A stretch of DNA of 64,000 bases from Nitrobacter winogradskyi Nb-255 (GTDB lineage Bacteria; Pseudomonadota; Alphaproteobacteria; Rhizobiales; Xanthobacteraceae), in contig NC_007406.1 of assembly GCF_000012725.1 (NCBI RefSeq), forward strand, positions 1,764,001 through 1,828,000, given 5' to 3'. The first letter of the stretch is position 1. Each line of letters begins with the position of its first letter. The position numbers were made by a program, and so were the translations under genes. The notes below the pieces were generated by a model. It ran no database searches. It was given only the letters and a program-made list of their open reading frames with translations, and was not told where the DNA came from. Below are positions 1-7,576 of the stretch, piece after piece.

Positions 1-1560
1 TGATCGGGCGTTGTCGCCGGCTGCGCATCGTGCAACTGCCATGGCAGTCGCAACCGCGCCGTCGATCCGGTCGCGAGACTTTCCCTTGTGGAATGATTTG
101 TTGCCGGCCTTGTCGGTTTCGGTGGCGATGTTATCAAAGTTCCAGCGCAGCACGGGGTGTCCGCCATGACGGAAGCGGCGACCGACGATCGCCCGTTCCA
201 GTTCTTTGATGGCAGGCGCCATCGTCACCCAGCCTTGACGCATCTCAACGGCAGGAAGGCCATCCGCCAGTAGATTGCTGAGCATGTTGCGCGCCAGATG
301 CGGATCGAATGCGATTTCGCGGACGTTGAACCGCTCGCAAAGGTCGCGAATGTGGTTCTCGACGGCGTGAAAATCGACGACGTTGCCCGGTGTCGGAATG
401 ATGAATCCGTCATCGGCCCAAGCGGGGTAAGCGACACCATCCTTGTCCGCGCGGCGCCGCAGATTGTCTTCCGGACAGAAGAACCATGGCTGAACCTGGT
501 ATCCGTCATCGCCATCTCGCCAGCACGCCACGACGGCCGTCAAATCCGAGTTGCTGGAAAGGTCTACGCCTATCCAGCATTGCTCGCCCTTGAGTTCATC
601 GAGATCAATCGCGCGAGCGCCCTGATCGTAAACTAACATTTCCACGAACGGCGATGTCGAGTGGTCAAGCCAACGGTTCAAATTGAATTGCAGGAAGCTG
701 TCGCGATCTGACGGCGAATTGATCGCCTTCTGCGCCTTGTCGCGGTAGCTGGTCAGGTCCGGATATCCATGGCGCATACCGGGGTTCAGAGCGTGCCACA
801 CCGCTTCGTCGCGCCAGTCGTCGCCCTCTTCCGCCATGAATACGACAGGCAACGTGGCCGGGTCGTCAATCTCGCCCTTCTGAACCTTGATGGCGTAATC
901 GATCGTTTTCCAGGCGAGGTTTTCTTGTCCCCGGCCCGACGTGGTGGCCACGATCATGAGCGTGTCAGGCACCTTCACCAGTGCGGAATCCAACGCCTCC
1001 CATTGCACCCGACCTGCCCTGCCCTCCCAAGCATGTAATTCGTCGGCGATGACGACGTTCGGTGTCTTGCCGTGCTGAACCTTGCCGTCACTCGCGACGG
1101 CGATATAGCGCGATCGTTGCGCCTTGAAAGTGATCGATGACGTGTATTCGCGAACCGCCAAGTGCTTTTCTAGCCGGCGATCGTGTTGGACGATCATGGC
1201 GACCTCGTTAAACAACTCCATCGCCTGCTCGTGCGCGGATGCCGCCGACACCACCAAATTGCCGGGCAGCTTCTCCGGGCCAATCAAATGCAAAAGCGTT
1301 ATTGCGCCGCATAGGCTGGTTTTTCGATTTCCCCGCGGAAGTAGTAGAACAAGCCGGCGCACCACTCGCCGTCCATCCTCATGGCGCGGACCATAGAGCT
1401 TGCGAATGATCCGTTCCTGCCACGGGTCAACCTGGAACGGGTGACCGCGCGCCGGATTCTTCGGATGCTTCAGCCGGCGCAGCCATTGCACCGCGCGCTC
1501 GCCGTAACCGAAAGGATCGGGAATATCGCTGCCGTCGTTGATCCATGCAGGAGCGAGCAT
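1..1560 (-). CDS. Terminase large subunit (TerL), C-terminus cut by window edge
   Basis: This frame is open for 520 codons from an ATG at 1560 to the window edge with no stop, so the gene is partial at its 3' end. TerL is the DNA-packaging motor: an ATPase that drives DNA into the prohead and a nuclease that cuts it. Visible are a Walker-A-like loop PRGNRKTS (residues 75-82), a Walker B strand VVIADE (169-174), and an RNase H-like nuclease half starting at GVDLSSNSDLTAVV (D333), with a further acidic position at DRIDGA (D500). Families of this kind (HK97/P27-associated Terminase_1) run to about 550 residues, so only a short tail is missing. The ATG overlaps the TerS stop by one base (TGATG), which implies translational coupling. 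Confidence 0.93.
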   Translation of the reverse strand, partial: MLAPAWINDGSDIPDPFGYGERAVQWLRRLKHPKNPARGHPFQVDPWQERIIRKLYGPRHEDGRRVVRRLVLLLPRGNRKTSLCGAITLLHLIGPEKLPGNLVVSAASAHEQAMELFNEVAMIVQHDRRLEKHLAVREYTSSITFKAQRSRYIAVASDGKVQHGKTPNVVIADELHAWEGRAGRVQWEALDSALVKVPDTLMIVATTSGRGQENLAWKTIDYAIKVQKGEIDDPATLPVVFMAEEGDDWRDEAVWHALNPGMRHGYPDLTSYRDKAQKAINSPSDRDSFLQFNLNRWLDHSTSPFVEMLVYDQGARAIDLDELKGEQCWIGVDLSSNSDLTAVVACWRDGDDGYQVQPWFFCPEDNLRRRADKDGVAYPAWADDGFIIPTPGNVVDFHAVENHIRDLCERFNVREIAFDPHLARNMLSNLLADGLPAVEMRQGWVTMAPAIKELERAIVGRRFRHGGHPVLRWNFDNIATETDKAGNKSFHKGKSRDRIDGAVATAMAVARCAAGDNARS

Positions 1561-1955
1561 CAGTCTAACAGCGAGTCCTCTTCGTCATCATCCCGGATCG
1601 CCGGCCGACTACGCGAAACCGGCGTCAACCCCATTTCCACGGCGAGCAAGCGCGCGCGCGTCATGGCGTCCGAGAGGATCACGCCGGCGGGATGACGTTT
1701 AAGCAGCCCGCTTTCGGCGCCATAGACATGGCCTTCGGTTTGCAGGATCCGCTCCATCTCCCTCACCTGCCCGATCGCAATGCAGTAGTTTTCGAGCGAT
1801 CCGAGATCGGCATCCGTCAGAATGCGCCGCTCTATGAGATCAGGGAGCACGCGCTTCCATTCGCGCTTGGCATCGGCCGAAAGCCATTTCGGGACAGTCG
1901 GCGCGCGCTTCATCGCTGCGGCGTCGGTGCGTAGATGAGGTTTAGCGCCTTTCAT
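1560..1955 (-). CDS. Terminase small subunit, P27 family (TerS)
   Basis: A 131-residue protein of the P27 TerS type, which recognises the packaging site and loads TerL. It has the basic N-terminus with PxxPKWLSADAKREW, followed by LTDADLGSLENYCIAIGQ and a KRHPAGVILSDAMTRAR helix, all typical of the family. The preferred start is the ATG at 1955, which overlaps the upstream stop as TGATG; a GTG one codon earlier is possible. It is followed directly by TerL. In P27-type cos phages an HNH nuclease usually sits next to TerS; here the HNH gene is about 3 kb upstream. Confidence 0.9.
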   Translation of the reverse strand: MKGAKPHLRTDAAAMKRAPTVPKWLSADAKREWKRVLPDLIERRILTDADLGSLENYCIAIGQVREMERILQTEGHVYGAESGLLKRHPAGVILSDAMTRARLLAVEMGLTPVSRSRPAIRDDDEEDSLLD

Positions 1956-3004
1956 CACGGCCCGTAATGCTCAGTGACCATAATGACGCCAGAGCCGCCC
2001 GCGCCGCCGGCAACACCACCTGACCCAGCCGTTCCGGCTGTCCCTGCCGCTCCCACAGCATAAGAGTAGGACGCGCTCGGATTATTAATGATGGCGCGCA
2101 GGTAACCCCCGCTACCGCCGCCGCCGCCAGAATTGACCGTGGCGCCGCAGCCAGCACCGCCGCCACCAGCGCCAGAATTGGCTGTGGCGGTGCCACCTAC
2201 AGCTTGATTTGGCTGCCCCTCGTGCCCGCCATCTCCAAATGTACTTGCGGCACCCCTACCGCCCCATTGGCTGGTAAGTCCTGATCCATGGCCACCAGAT
2301 GCCCCGGCTTTGTTGAAGTAACCGCCGGAAGCAGTGCCGCCCGCACCGCCAGCGGCGTTTGCCGCACCCGCACCGCCATTGGCTGTCAGCGAACCAAAAG
2401 TCGTATTACCGCCCGCTCCGCCATTGCCCGCCGAAGTGGCCGAACCAGCACCGCCGCCGCCGCCGCCAATCATCTCGACTTCGATCCACTTGCAGCCCGC
2501 TGGCGTGGTGTAGGTGCCGGCTCCGGAAGTGAAAACCTGAGTCGTGGGGAGCGTGTCAGATAGATCCAATGCCGCTCGCGCATTTTCCGCATCGGCCGCC
2601 GTAAACAACGCCTTGCCGACCGTGGTCGCTCCTAGATTGTCGAGGGCTTCGTCCGCGTCGTCCAAGTCGGCGAGGTTATTACCAGGGACAAGGATATCCG
2701 CCGCCGACGCAGTGAGCGACAGAGCGGCCACACCGCTCAAGTTAATCTTTGATGTTCCCGCGGTACCGCCAATCTTGGACTCTTTGACCGTTGTCCGTTC
2801 CATTGCGGTAACGCCACTTTTAATCGTACCGATTCCAACTTCAAAGTCGGTACCGTCAACGATAAGGTAGCGGACAGTATCGCCGTCTCCGGCTCCGGCT
2901 TCGGCTGGCGTCACGAACGCATTCGAAGACACAGAGCCGAAAGTAACGTCACCGGTCCCGGTAGTCGGAGTGTTGACTTTCACTCGGTCGAAGAGTTTGA
3001 ACAT
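1955..3004 (-). CDS. Glycine-rich fibre-like structural protein
   Basis: 349 residues in two parts. The first ~110 residues (FDRVKVNTPTTGTGDVTFG, then YLIVDGTDFEVGIGTI and MERTTVKESK) follow the pattern of the N-terminal domain seen in tail fibre or receptor-binding proteins of rhizobial phages. A TTPAGCKWIEVEMIGGGGGG entry leads into ~170 residues extremely rich in Gly, Ala, Ser and Asn, as in the polyglycine-sandwich domains of phage adhesins. It is likely a particle surface protein that touches the host, but this is inferred from composition and pattern. It lies between head-closure genes and TerS with one-base overlaps on both sides, an unexpected place for a fibre gene. Confidence 0.7.
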   Translation of the reverse strand: MFKLFDRVKVNTPTTGTGDVTFGSVSSNAFVTPAEAGAGDGDTVRYLIVDGTDFEVGIGTIKSGVTAMERTTVKESKIGGTAGTSKINLSGVAALSLTASAADILVPGNNLADLDDADEALDNLGATTVGKALFTAADAENARAALDLSDTLPTTQVFTSGAGTYTTPAGCKWIEVEMIGGGGGGAGSATSAGNGGAGGNTTFGSLTANGGAGAANAAGGAGGTASGGYFNKAGASGGHGSGLTSQWGGRGAASTFGDGGHEGQPNQAVGGTATANSGAGGGGAGCGATVNSGGGGGSGGYLRAIINNPSASYSYAVGAAGTAGTAGSGGVAGGAGGSGVIMVTEHYGP

Positions 3005-3114
3005 CAGATCCCTTCCCCAGGTACGAAACCGACGCCAGAGCCGAGCGGATCATTCGGTTCGGGCTGCGGCGCGGGCTTCGGCTTGTCTTCGTGCTTTTTC
3101 GTTTCTTCGTTCAT
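3004..3114 (-). CDS. 36-residue coupled small protein
   Basis: A short frame from ATG at 3114 gives 36 residues, MNEETKKHEDKPKPAPQPEP followed by NDPLGSGVGFVPGEGI. The ATG overlaps the stop of the head-closure gene (ATGA) and its stop overlaps the ATG of the glycine-rich gene (TGATG). That exact fit on both sides, with no spare base, is the main evidence that it is translated. It is charged, proline-rich and probably disordered. I do not recognise it; it could be a small scaffold or linker, or it could serve only to carry ribosomes on to the next gene. Confidence 0.6.
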   Translation of the reverse strand: MNEETKKHEDKPKPAPQPEPNDPLGSGVGFVPGEGI

Positions 3115-3425
3115 GCGATCCTCTGACATCGTAACTCCAATCCGGCTCTGCGGCCGATCTGCTTGGTCTCTTTGATATTGTGGCTGTCCCCGTCAAACAG
3201 CACGCGATCTGCGGTGGTAATTCCGTCGATCCATCGGACTCGAAAGACGGTTATCGTCTCGTCTGATGCACCGAAATTTCGAATGAATTCCTCGGTCGAT
3301 TGCTGGATAACTTGCGCGCGAACCGTCGCGAGCGTGGTCCACGTCTCTACTGGCGTCCCGAAATCGTCGACGGTATTGGTGAAACGTTGAATGGCGATTT
3401 GCTGATCCAGCTTGCCGGCCCTCAT
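3111..3425 (-). CDS. Head closure / head-tail adaptor protein
   Basis: 104 residues from the ATG at 3425, which overlaps the upstream stop as ATGA; an in-frame start 15 bases earlier would lie inside the previous gene. MRAGKLDQQIAIQRFTNTVD, then DDFGTPVETWTTLATVRAQV and the C-terminal RRAGLELRCQRIA, is the pattern of the phage head-tail joining family (Phage_H_T_join, SPP1 gp16-like). These small beta-barrel proteins form a ring below the connector that closes the filled head and offers a docking surface for the tail. Confidence 0.85.
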   Translation of the reverse strand: MRAGKLDQQIAIQRFTNTVDDFGTPVETWTTLATVRAQVIQQSTEEFIRNFGASDETITVFRVRWIDGITTADRVLFDGDSHNIKETKQIGRRAGLELRCQRIA

Positions 3426-3856
3426 ATCACGACGCTCCATCGCGCCTGGACCAGCGAGTTAATGGTCAGCACGGCGTGCGACATCTCTCCGCCGGGATCG
3501 CGCAAGTAACGCACGCCATCGACGCGGCAATCGGCGCAAACGAAATCCGGATCACCTATATCGAGCCGCCGCACCCGGCCAATCGCCTTTCGGACGGCGC
3601 CAGCGATCGCCTTGACGCCTGCTGTGCTTGGCTCCGTCTTCCAGATGTGCAGCGTCGAATAGACGCGGATATAATCGCGCTTGAGCGTGAAGTCCTCGTC
3701 CACTTCTTGATCTTCGCCAAGGATGATGGAGGGGCTCGGCGCTGGGCGCTCGTTGCGGTCCAATATGTTTGCAGCCGGCACAAGCGCAGTGACCGCCGCG
3801 GTATTGATCAGCCGCAACCGGATGGCCTTTTGGAGTGCCAGTGCGGGGCTACTCAT
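3422..3856 (-). CDS. DUF3168 family protein (tail terminator/completion type)
   Basis: 144 residues: MSSPALALQKAIRLRLINTA at the start and HAVLTINSLVQARW near the end, matching the DUF3168 family, whose members resemble gp17/gpU-like tail terminators or completion proteins of siphophages. The ATG overlaps the preceding stop as ATGA. If no tail tube is encoded by this element, the protein would have to act at the interface between the element's own head and a tail supplied by another phage; that is inference. Confidence 0.8.
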   Translation of the reverse strand: MSSPALALQKAIRLRLINTAAVTALVPAANILDRNERPAPSPSIILGEDQEVDEDFTLKRDYIRVYSTLHIWKTEPSTAGVKAIAGAVRKAIGRVRRLDIGDPDFVCADCRVDGVRYLRDPGGEMSHAVLTINSLVQARWSVVI

Positions 3857-4278
3857 TTCCCCTTGGACTCCTTTACGGCTTTGTTGATTGCTCGCTTAAT
3901 CCGCGACGTGATGCGCTTGCGGTACAGGCGGAACGCGGGCCAAAAGAACGGCTGCGCTGGCGCTTTCGCGGTTCCGTACTCGACCAAATGCGCGTAGCGG
4001 ACCTTGGTATTACCTACCGTGACTGCAACGCTAGTTTCGCCCACCACCTTCGAACCGCCCGGCTGAGAGTACGCCGGCGTGGTTTCGCCTGGTCCCGTGA
4101 CGGCGATAGAATCGATCAGGTCGCCTGTGTCGCGGCTGGCCTCGGCCAATTGACGCATAGCCGACTTCAATTCTTCACCCGATTTTAGCAGCGCAGGCTT
4201 GACCGCGGCGCGGACTTCCTTCGGGATCGCAGCCATGCGGCGCTGAAAGCTGGAAAGCCCGCCATCATCATTCGTCAT
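3853..4278 (-). CDS. HK97 gp10 family protein
   Basis: 141 residues from MTNDDGGLSSFQRRMAAIPK; the longer frame upstream lies inside the connector gene and is not used. VRAAVKPALLKSGEELKSAM, then DTGDLIDSIAV and the conserved VRYAHLVEYGTAKAPAQPFF motif identify the HK97 gp10 family, found between connector and tail genes in siphophages. Members are thought to act in head-tail joining. It overlaps the connector gene by 11 bases and is translationally coupled to the DUF3168 gene. Confidence 0.85.
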   Translation of the reverse strand: MTNDDGGLSSFQRRMAAIPKEVRAAVKPALLKSGEELKSAMRQLAEASRDTGDLIDSIAVTGPGETTPAYSQPGGSKVVGETSVAVTVGNTKVRYAHLVEYGTAKAPAQPFFWPAFRLYRKRITSRIKRAINKAVKESKGK

Positions 4279-4588
4279 CGGGCGTGCTCCACCAGCGTCG
4301 ATATTCGCGGATGATGTCTGAAACGCCGTGCGGAAGTTGCTGTGCGGAAACGCCGACAAGCGTTGCCTCGCGATTCTCATACCAATGAGCGGCAAGCTGC
4401 AGCACGGCCTCGACCAAGGCGGGTGGCACCGGTTCTTGATCTTCGCCGCCGTAGACGGTCTCGATTTTGTAGCCGAGCCACGACTCCAGGTAGTCTTGGG
4501 CTGCGGAAATCTTGCGGGTCAGCAGCGTATCGTCGAGGTCCGAGGTGACGTTGAGTTGACCTTTGATGTCAGCCAGTGTCGCAATCAT
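4268..4588 (-). CDS. Head-tail connector protein (gp6-like)
   Basis: 106 residues. MIATLADIKGQLNVTSDLDD, then LLTRKISAAQDYLESWLG and PPALVEAVLQLAAHWYENRE are the hallmark helices of the phage gp6-like connector family (HK97 gp6, SPP1 gp15), which forms a ring under the portal. C-terminal LPHGVSDIIREYRRW is also typical. The start overlaps the preceding stop as ATGA. Confidence 0.9.
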   Translation of the reverse strand: MIATLADIKGQLNVTSDLDDTLLTRKISAAQDYLESWLGYKIETVYGGEDQEPVPPALVEAVLQLAAHWYENREATLVGVSAQQLPHGVSDIIREYRRWWSTPDDE

Positions 4589-4890
4589 CGTGGAAAAAAT
4601 CCCAATTCGGTCAAATCGTGCGTTCTGCTCCCCCGCCGGTCCCGCTGCGTTCCCTGAAACTTTTCGACCACCCCCGGTGTCCGCATGAACCGCTCACGAA
4701 CCGCTTCAGGATCGACGCCGGCGAGCGTGCAGACGATGGGAAAGTCGATGGTGTCGGTCAGCAGCCATTGAATGGCCGCGTGCTGGTCACGCTGTGCGTC
4801 CTTGCCAGTGCGTGTCGTTGTTGCATCCGTGATGGCTTGGCCGAGCACGGCACACCACAATTGTCGGTCGTGTTTCTCATCGTTTTGCAT
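4585..4890 (-). CDS. Small phage protein of unknown function
   Basis: 101 residues from MQNDEKHDRQLWCAVLGQAI, two bases after the HNH stop; the longer frame would run back into the HNH gene. It contains RDQHAAIQWLLTDTIDFPIV, then CTLAGVDPEAVRERF and ends in ELGFFPR. The pattern, helices followed by an 'AGVDPEAVRERF' turn, suggests a small DNA-associated protein, and genes of this kind often sit beside HNH and terminase genes in prophages, but I cannot name the family. Coupled (ATGA) to the connector. Confidence 0.75.
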   Translation of the reverse strand: MQNDEKHDRQLWCAVLGQAITDATTTRTGKDAQRDQHAAIQWLLTDTIDFPIVCTLAGVDPEAVRERFMRTPGVVEKFQGTQRDRRGSRTHDLTELGFFPR

Positions 4891-4892
4891 GG

Positions 4893-5222
4893 TCACGATG
4901 CACGCTCCATGCGCTGCTTGCGGCTGTTGTGGCAGGAGAAGCAAAGCGACTGCCAATTGCCTCGATCCCAAAATAGTTTGGTGTCGCCACGGTGTGGTCT
5001 AATGTGATCAACGACACGAGCGGCTGCACCACACATGACGCAACGAGGGTGCTTATCGAGAAAGTATGAGCGAGCCTTTTGCCATGTATTGTCATAACCG
5101 CGCTCTCGCGCATTCGGCCGGCGCTTGTCAGCTTCGGCACGTGTACGCTGCTGACACACACAACGAACGCCATAGGCGACCTTGAGGCCGCAGGAGCAGA
5201 TACGTGGCGCACGAAAAGGCAT
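4893..5222 (-). CDS. HNH endonuclease
   Basis: 109 residues starting at MPFRAPRICSCGLKVAYG; an AGGA lies 6 bases before this ATG, better spaced than for the ATG two codons upstream. Zinc-type CxC..C pairs (CSCG, RCVCQQ, CVMCG, CFSCH) and the HNH core VVDHIRPHRGDTKLFWDRGN followed by WQSLCFSCHNSRK are clear. In HK97-like phages such an enzyme works with the terminase in cutting at cos. It lies between the capsid-associated gene and the connector. Confidence 0.92.
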   Translation of the reverse strand: MPFRAPRICSCGLKVAYGVRCVCQQRTRAEADKRRPNARERGYDNTWQKARSYFLDKHPRCVMCGAAARVVDHIRPHRGDTKLFWDRGNWQSLCFSCHNSRKQRMERAS

Positions 5223-5287
5223 TGGCATTCCTAGTTTAGGGTACGGGAGTCGCATGACTTACGAGGACCGCGACTCCCGTTCCACTA

Positions 5288-5313
5288 AGCGCGCCCGTGG
5301 CGGCAAGCGCGCT
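5288..5313. other. 7-bp inverted repeat between HNH and the capsid-downstream gene
   Basis: AGCGCGC (5288-5294) and GCGCGCT (5307-5313) are perfect complements around a 12-base loop, in the ~100-base gap after the 5326-5718 gene. There is no T-run on the minus-strand side, so it is not a standard intrinsic terminator. It may slow transcription or protect the abundant capsid message. Confidence 0.4.
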
Positions 5314-5325
5314 CAGTGACTAGTG

Positions 5326-5718
5326 TTAGGCGACAGGCCGCGAGCGCGCGTGACCGAGCACGGCAACAGCGCCAGCCGCGATCGACGTTCCGCTGTTCTT
5401 GGTCACAACGACACGGGCGTACTTCCTGTGGCCGATATACGACTGCTTATAAGTGCTCGACTCCTCAAGAGAGTCCGGAAGCGTCCCGACGAGGTGCGTT
5501 GCGTCGACGTCGGTGAAGTCACCGTCGGTGGTCGTGTCTGACTCCTGCAGCTTCGCGGTGAAGCTCGGTGCAGGCGAACCGGCGGTCGCACCAGTATTGA
5601 TGACAAACGCGCAACTCTCGAAACCGGCCGTATCGACGGTTTCGCCCTTGATGGTTGCGGACTGCACCGCTGGCGCAAGAGCCTGAACGGTGCCGATGTT
5701 GGAAGCGATATCACGCAT
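5326..5718 (-). CDS. Phage structural-module protein of unknown function (capsid-downstream)
   Basis: 130 residues: MRDIASNIGTVQALAPAVQS, then DTAGFESCAFVINTGATAG, KLQESDTTTDGDFTDVDATH and C-terminal YARVVVTKNSGTSIAAGAVA followed by VLGHARSRPVA. Proteins with this layout are common immediately downstream of HK97-type capsid genes in rhizobial prophages. It looks like a beta-rich virion or decoration protein, but no function is established to my knowledge. It begins 12 bases after the capsid stop. Confidence 0.8.
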   Translation of the reverse strand: MRDIASNIGTVQALAPAVQSATIKGETVDTAGFESCAFVINTGATAGSPAPSFTAKLQESDTTTDGDFTDVDATHLVGTLPDSLEESSTYKQSYIGHRKYARVVVTKNSGTSIAAGAVAVLGHARSRPVA

Positions 5719-5730
5719 AATTTGTGCTCC

Positions 5731-6888
5731 TTACGAGGTCTTGCAGACGATCTTCTTCATCGCCGCTGGCTGAACGACCGCACCGCCGACACGCCGCGTG
5801 GCATGAATTCTGGTCGTGCCGGTGGTCGCCAGCAAATATGGATTGGCCAAAATCGACAAACCAATACGGTCGAGGATCCGATAGGTCGCGGCGATGTCGC
5901 CGAATGCGATCGGCGTGGTGCCGCTGCCGACATCATCCATGTCGGGGCAATCGATGACTGGACGACCCAGGATGGTGTCCGCCTGCCCCTGGAAGCCGGG
6001 CGACCAAAGGTATGTCCCGGTCGTGCCGTCCTTCAGCTTCCGGATGGCCGCGAGCGTCGTGGAATTCATCAACCAAGTGCCTGCGTTCCGATAAGCAGCC
6101 GGAAGCGAATAGAACGTGTCGATGAGCATGTCGGCCGGTCCGCTGCCAAGCGTGGAAGCGTTGCCGGTCGCGACGATGCTGATGTCCGCGTTGATGAGCA
6201 AACCTTCCGGCTGCAGCGGGCCGGTGCCCTTCAGGAACGACAGTCCCTCTTTCAGGCCGAAGTCCTCCGCGAGTGCCATCCGAACTTCGGACTCGGCTGC
6301 GCCGGCGCTGTCGGCGAGAAGCTGGTTCGAGATATCGACGTAAGTGTTGATCTCGCGAACCGGGATTTCAAGCTGACCAAAGGTCGGCTCACCAGTCGTC
6401 TGCGCTTGCGTCTCACCACGCCATTGAGCATTCGTGCGGCCGATGCGCTTGGGATAGGACACGGCAGGCGCCGATGTGGATCGGACCGAAGCGAGACCGC
6501 GGATCGGCGAGTACTGCACCAGATCACGAATAAACTCGGTCGCCATCTCGGTCGGCGCCAGATAGCCGCCCTGCGGATCGCTGGAAACGATCAGCGTCTT
6601 GAGTTCGAGCGGATCAGGCGGCGTGATGCCGGAACGGACATAAGCGCCGAACGCCTTGATTTCGAGCGCGGCGTCCGGATCCTTGTGATCGCCACTGCCC
6701 GGCCGGTTAATCTTGGCTTCGAGCTTGTCCATGCGGTCCACGAGCTTGGTCGTGTCGGCTTTGGTCTCGATGTCCTTCAAGCGCGCGTCAACGTTGGTAG
6801 TCAGATCATTGACCGCCTTCGTCACCAGATCGACCGGATCGGCGTCGTCGGTATCTTTGAATTCGAGATCAGAGAAATGCTTACCCAA
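5731..6888 (-). CDS. Major capsid protein, HK97 fold
   Basis: 385 residues. The first ~70 residues are charged and helical (DARLKDIETKADTTKLVDRM) and correspond to the delta/scaffold domain removed by the prohead protease. The core is typical HK97: SDPQGGYLAPTEMATEFIRD, then YSPIRGLASVRS, RTNAQWRGETQAQ, EINTYVDISNQLLADSA, FLKGTGPLQPEGLL and GRPVIDCPDMDDVGSGTTPI. It follows the protease by 5 bases. The head is therefore encoded here and not borrowed. Confidence 0.96.
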   Translation of the reverse strand: MGKHFSDLEFKDTDDADPVDLVTKAVNDLTTNVDARLKDIETKADTTKLVDRMDKLEAKINRPGSGDHKDPDAALEIKAFGAYVRSGITPPDPLELKTLIVSSDPQGGYLAPTEMATEFIRDLVQYSPIRGLASVRSTSAPAVSYPKRIGRTNAQWRGETQAQTTGEPTFGQLEIPVREINTYVDISNQLLADSAGAAESEVRMALAEDFGLKEGLSFLKGTGPLQPEGLLINADISIVATGNASTLGSGPADMLIDTFYSLPAAYRNAGTWLMNSTTLAAIRKLKDGTTGTYLWSPGFQGQADTILGRPVIDCPDMDDVGSGTTPIAFGDIAATYRILDRIGLSILANPYLLATTGTTRIHATRRVGGAVVQPAAMKKIVCKTS

Positions 6889-6893
6889 GGTGA

Positions 6894-7391
6894 TTACCTC
6901 AATGCTAGGGCCGCAGCGGCCCGGTTAATGACCGCGGCAATGGCTGCGGCTTCGTCAAAAGACTTTGCGGACGTGATCCGCGCACGGGGGTGCGACCCAC
7001 TTCTGACAAGGCTGATTTCAGCGAGATCGAGCGCGTCGATAATTCGGTTGCGACCTTCCTTGCGGGACGACTTAGTGCGGAATCCGATCGAGAGATCAGA
7101 CACGAGACCCTTTAGAACCAGGCTCCTCACCGAGCGTGCGCGGGGTTGATCGAGGTGCAGTTGCCCCTTGACCATCAACCCTTCGTCGGTCGCTTTGACT
7201 TCGGTCCACGTTCCGATCAGGTCGGCGGGATTGTGCTGATAGAGCATTCCGAGATCGGGAGAGATTTCGCCAAATGCACCCTTGGTGATGATGTCGCCAA
7301 CACGATCCGGCTCCGCAAAGGGCCATGCGTTGCCGACAATTTCGCCAGTGTCGGAGACGTTCAGGGATGCCTTGATTTCGAGCCGGTCCAT
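6894..7391 (-). CDS. Prohead protease, HK97 family (peptidase S78)
   Basis: 165 residues. It matures the prohead by cutting the capsid delta domain. The expected catalytic set is present: H53 in LYQHNP, S101 in SDLSIGF and E125 in DLAEISLV. Its length suits the single-domain form. The ATG overlaps the stop of the DUF2158 gene as TGATG, and it lies directly upstream of the capsid gene, as is usual. Confidence 0.95.
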   Translation of the reverse strand: MDRLEIKASLNVSDTGEIVGNAWPFAEPDRVGDIITKGAFGEISPDLGMLYQHNPADLIGTWTEVKATDEGLMVKGQLHLDQPRARSVRSLVLKGLVSDLSIGFRTKSSRKEGRNRIIDALDLAEISLVRSGSHPRARITSAKSFDEAAAIAAVINRAAAALALR

Positions 7392-7576
7392 CAGAAGGTG
7401 TCCTTTACGAGGCCATCGACCGGGAATCGACCGAACTTCACATCGCCCCTATCGTCGATCCAAATCACGTGGACGGTGACAATGGTTTCCCGGTGATACG
7501 CGCCGGGCTGTCCATCCACTGTCATCGCGGGGCCACCGCTCTTCAACCGCACAACGTCGCCGACTTTCAAACTCAA
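7391..7576 (-). CDS. DUF2158 / YodC-like small protein, TTG start
   Basis: 61 residues: after the start, SLKVGDVVRLKSGGPAMTVD is the signature of the DUF2158 family of small SH3-like proteins usually found as free-standing chromosomal genes. The start is taken as TTG at 7576, which overlaps the upstream stop (TTGA) and has AGAAAGG about 8 bases before it; the longer upstream frame overlaps the previous gene and does not look like protein. A cargo-like gene placed between portal and protease is unusual. Function unknown. Confidence 0.8.
   Translation of the reverse strand: MSLKVGDVVRLKSGGPAMTVDGQPGAYHRETIVTVHVIWIDDRGDVKFGRFPVDGLVKDTF

Noticed and set aside
298-636. Plus-strand frames across positions 225-1700
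   Set aside because: They overlap the long minus-strand TerL frame, which has clear Walker and nuclease motifs; the plus-strand products show no family pattern.
5722-7149. 475-residue plus-strand frame opposite the capsid and protease genes
   Set aside because: Very Arg-rich antisense shadow of the HK97 capsid and protease genes in GC-rich DNA.
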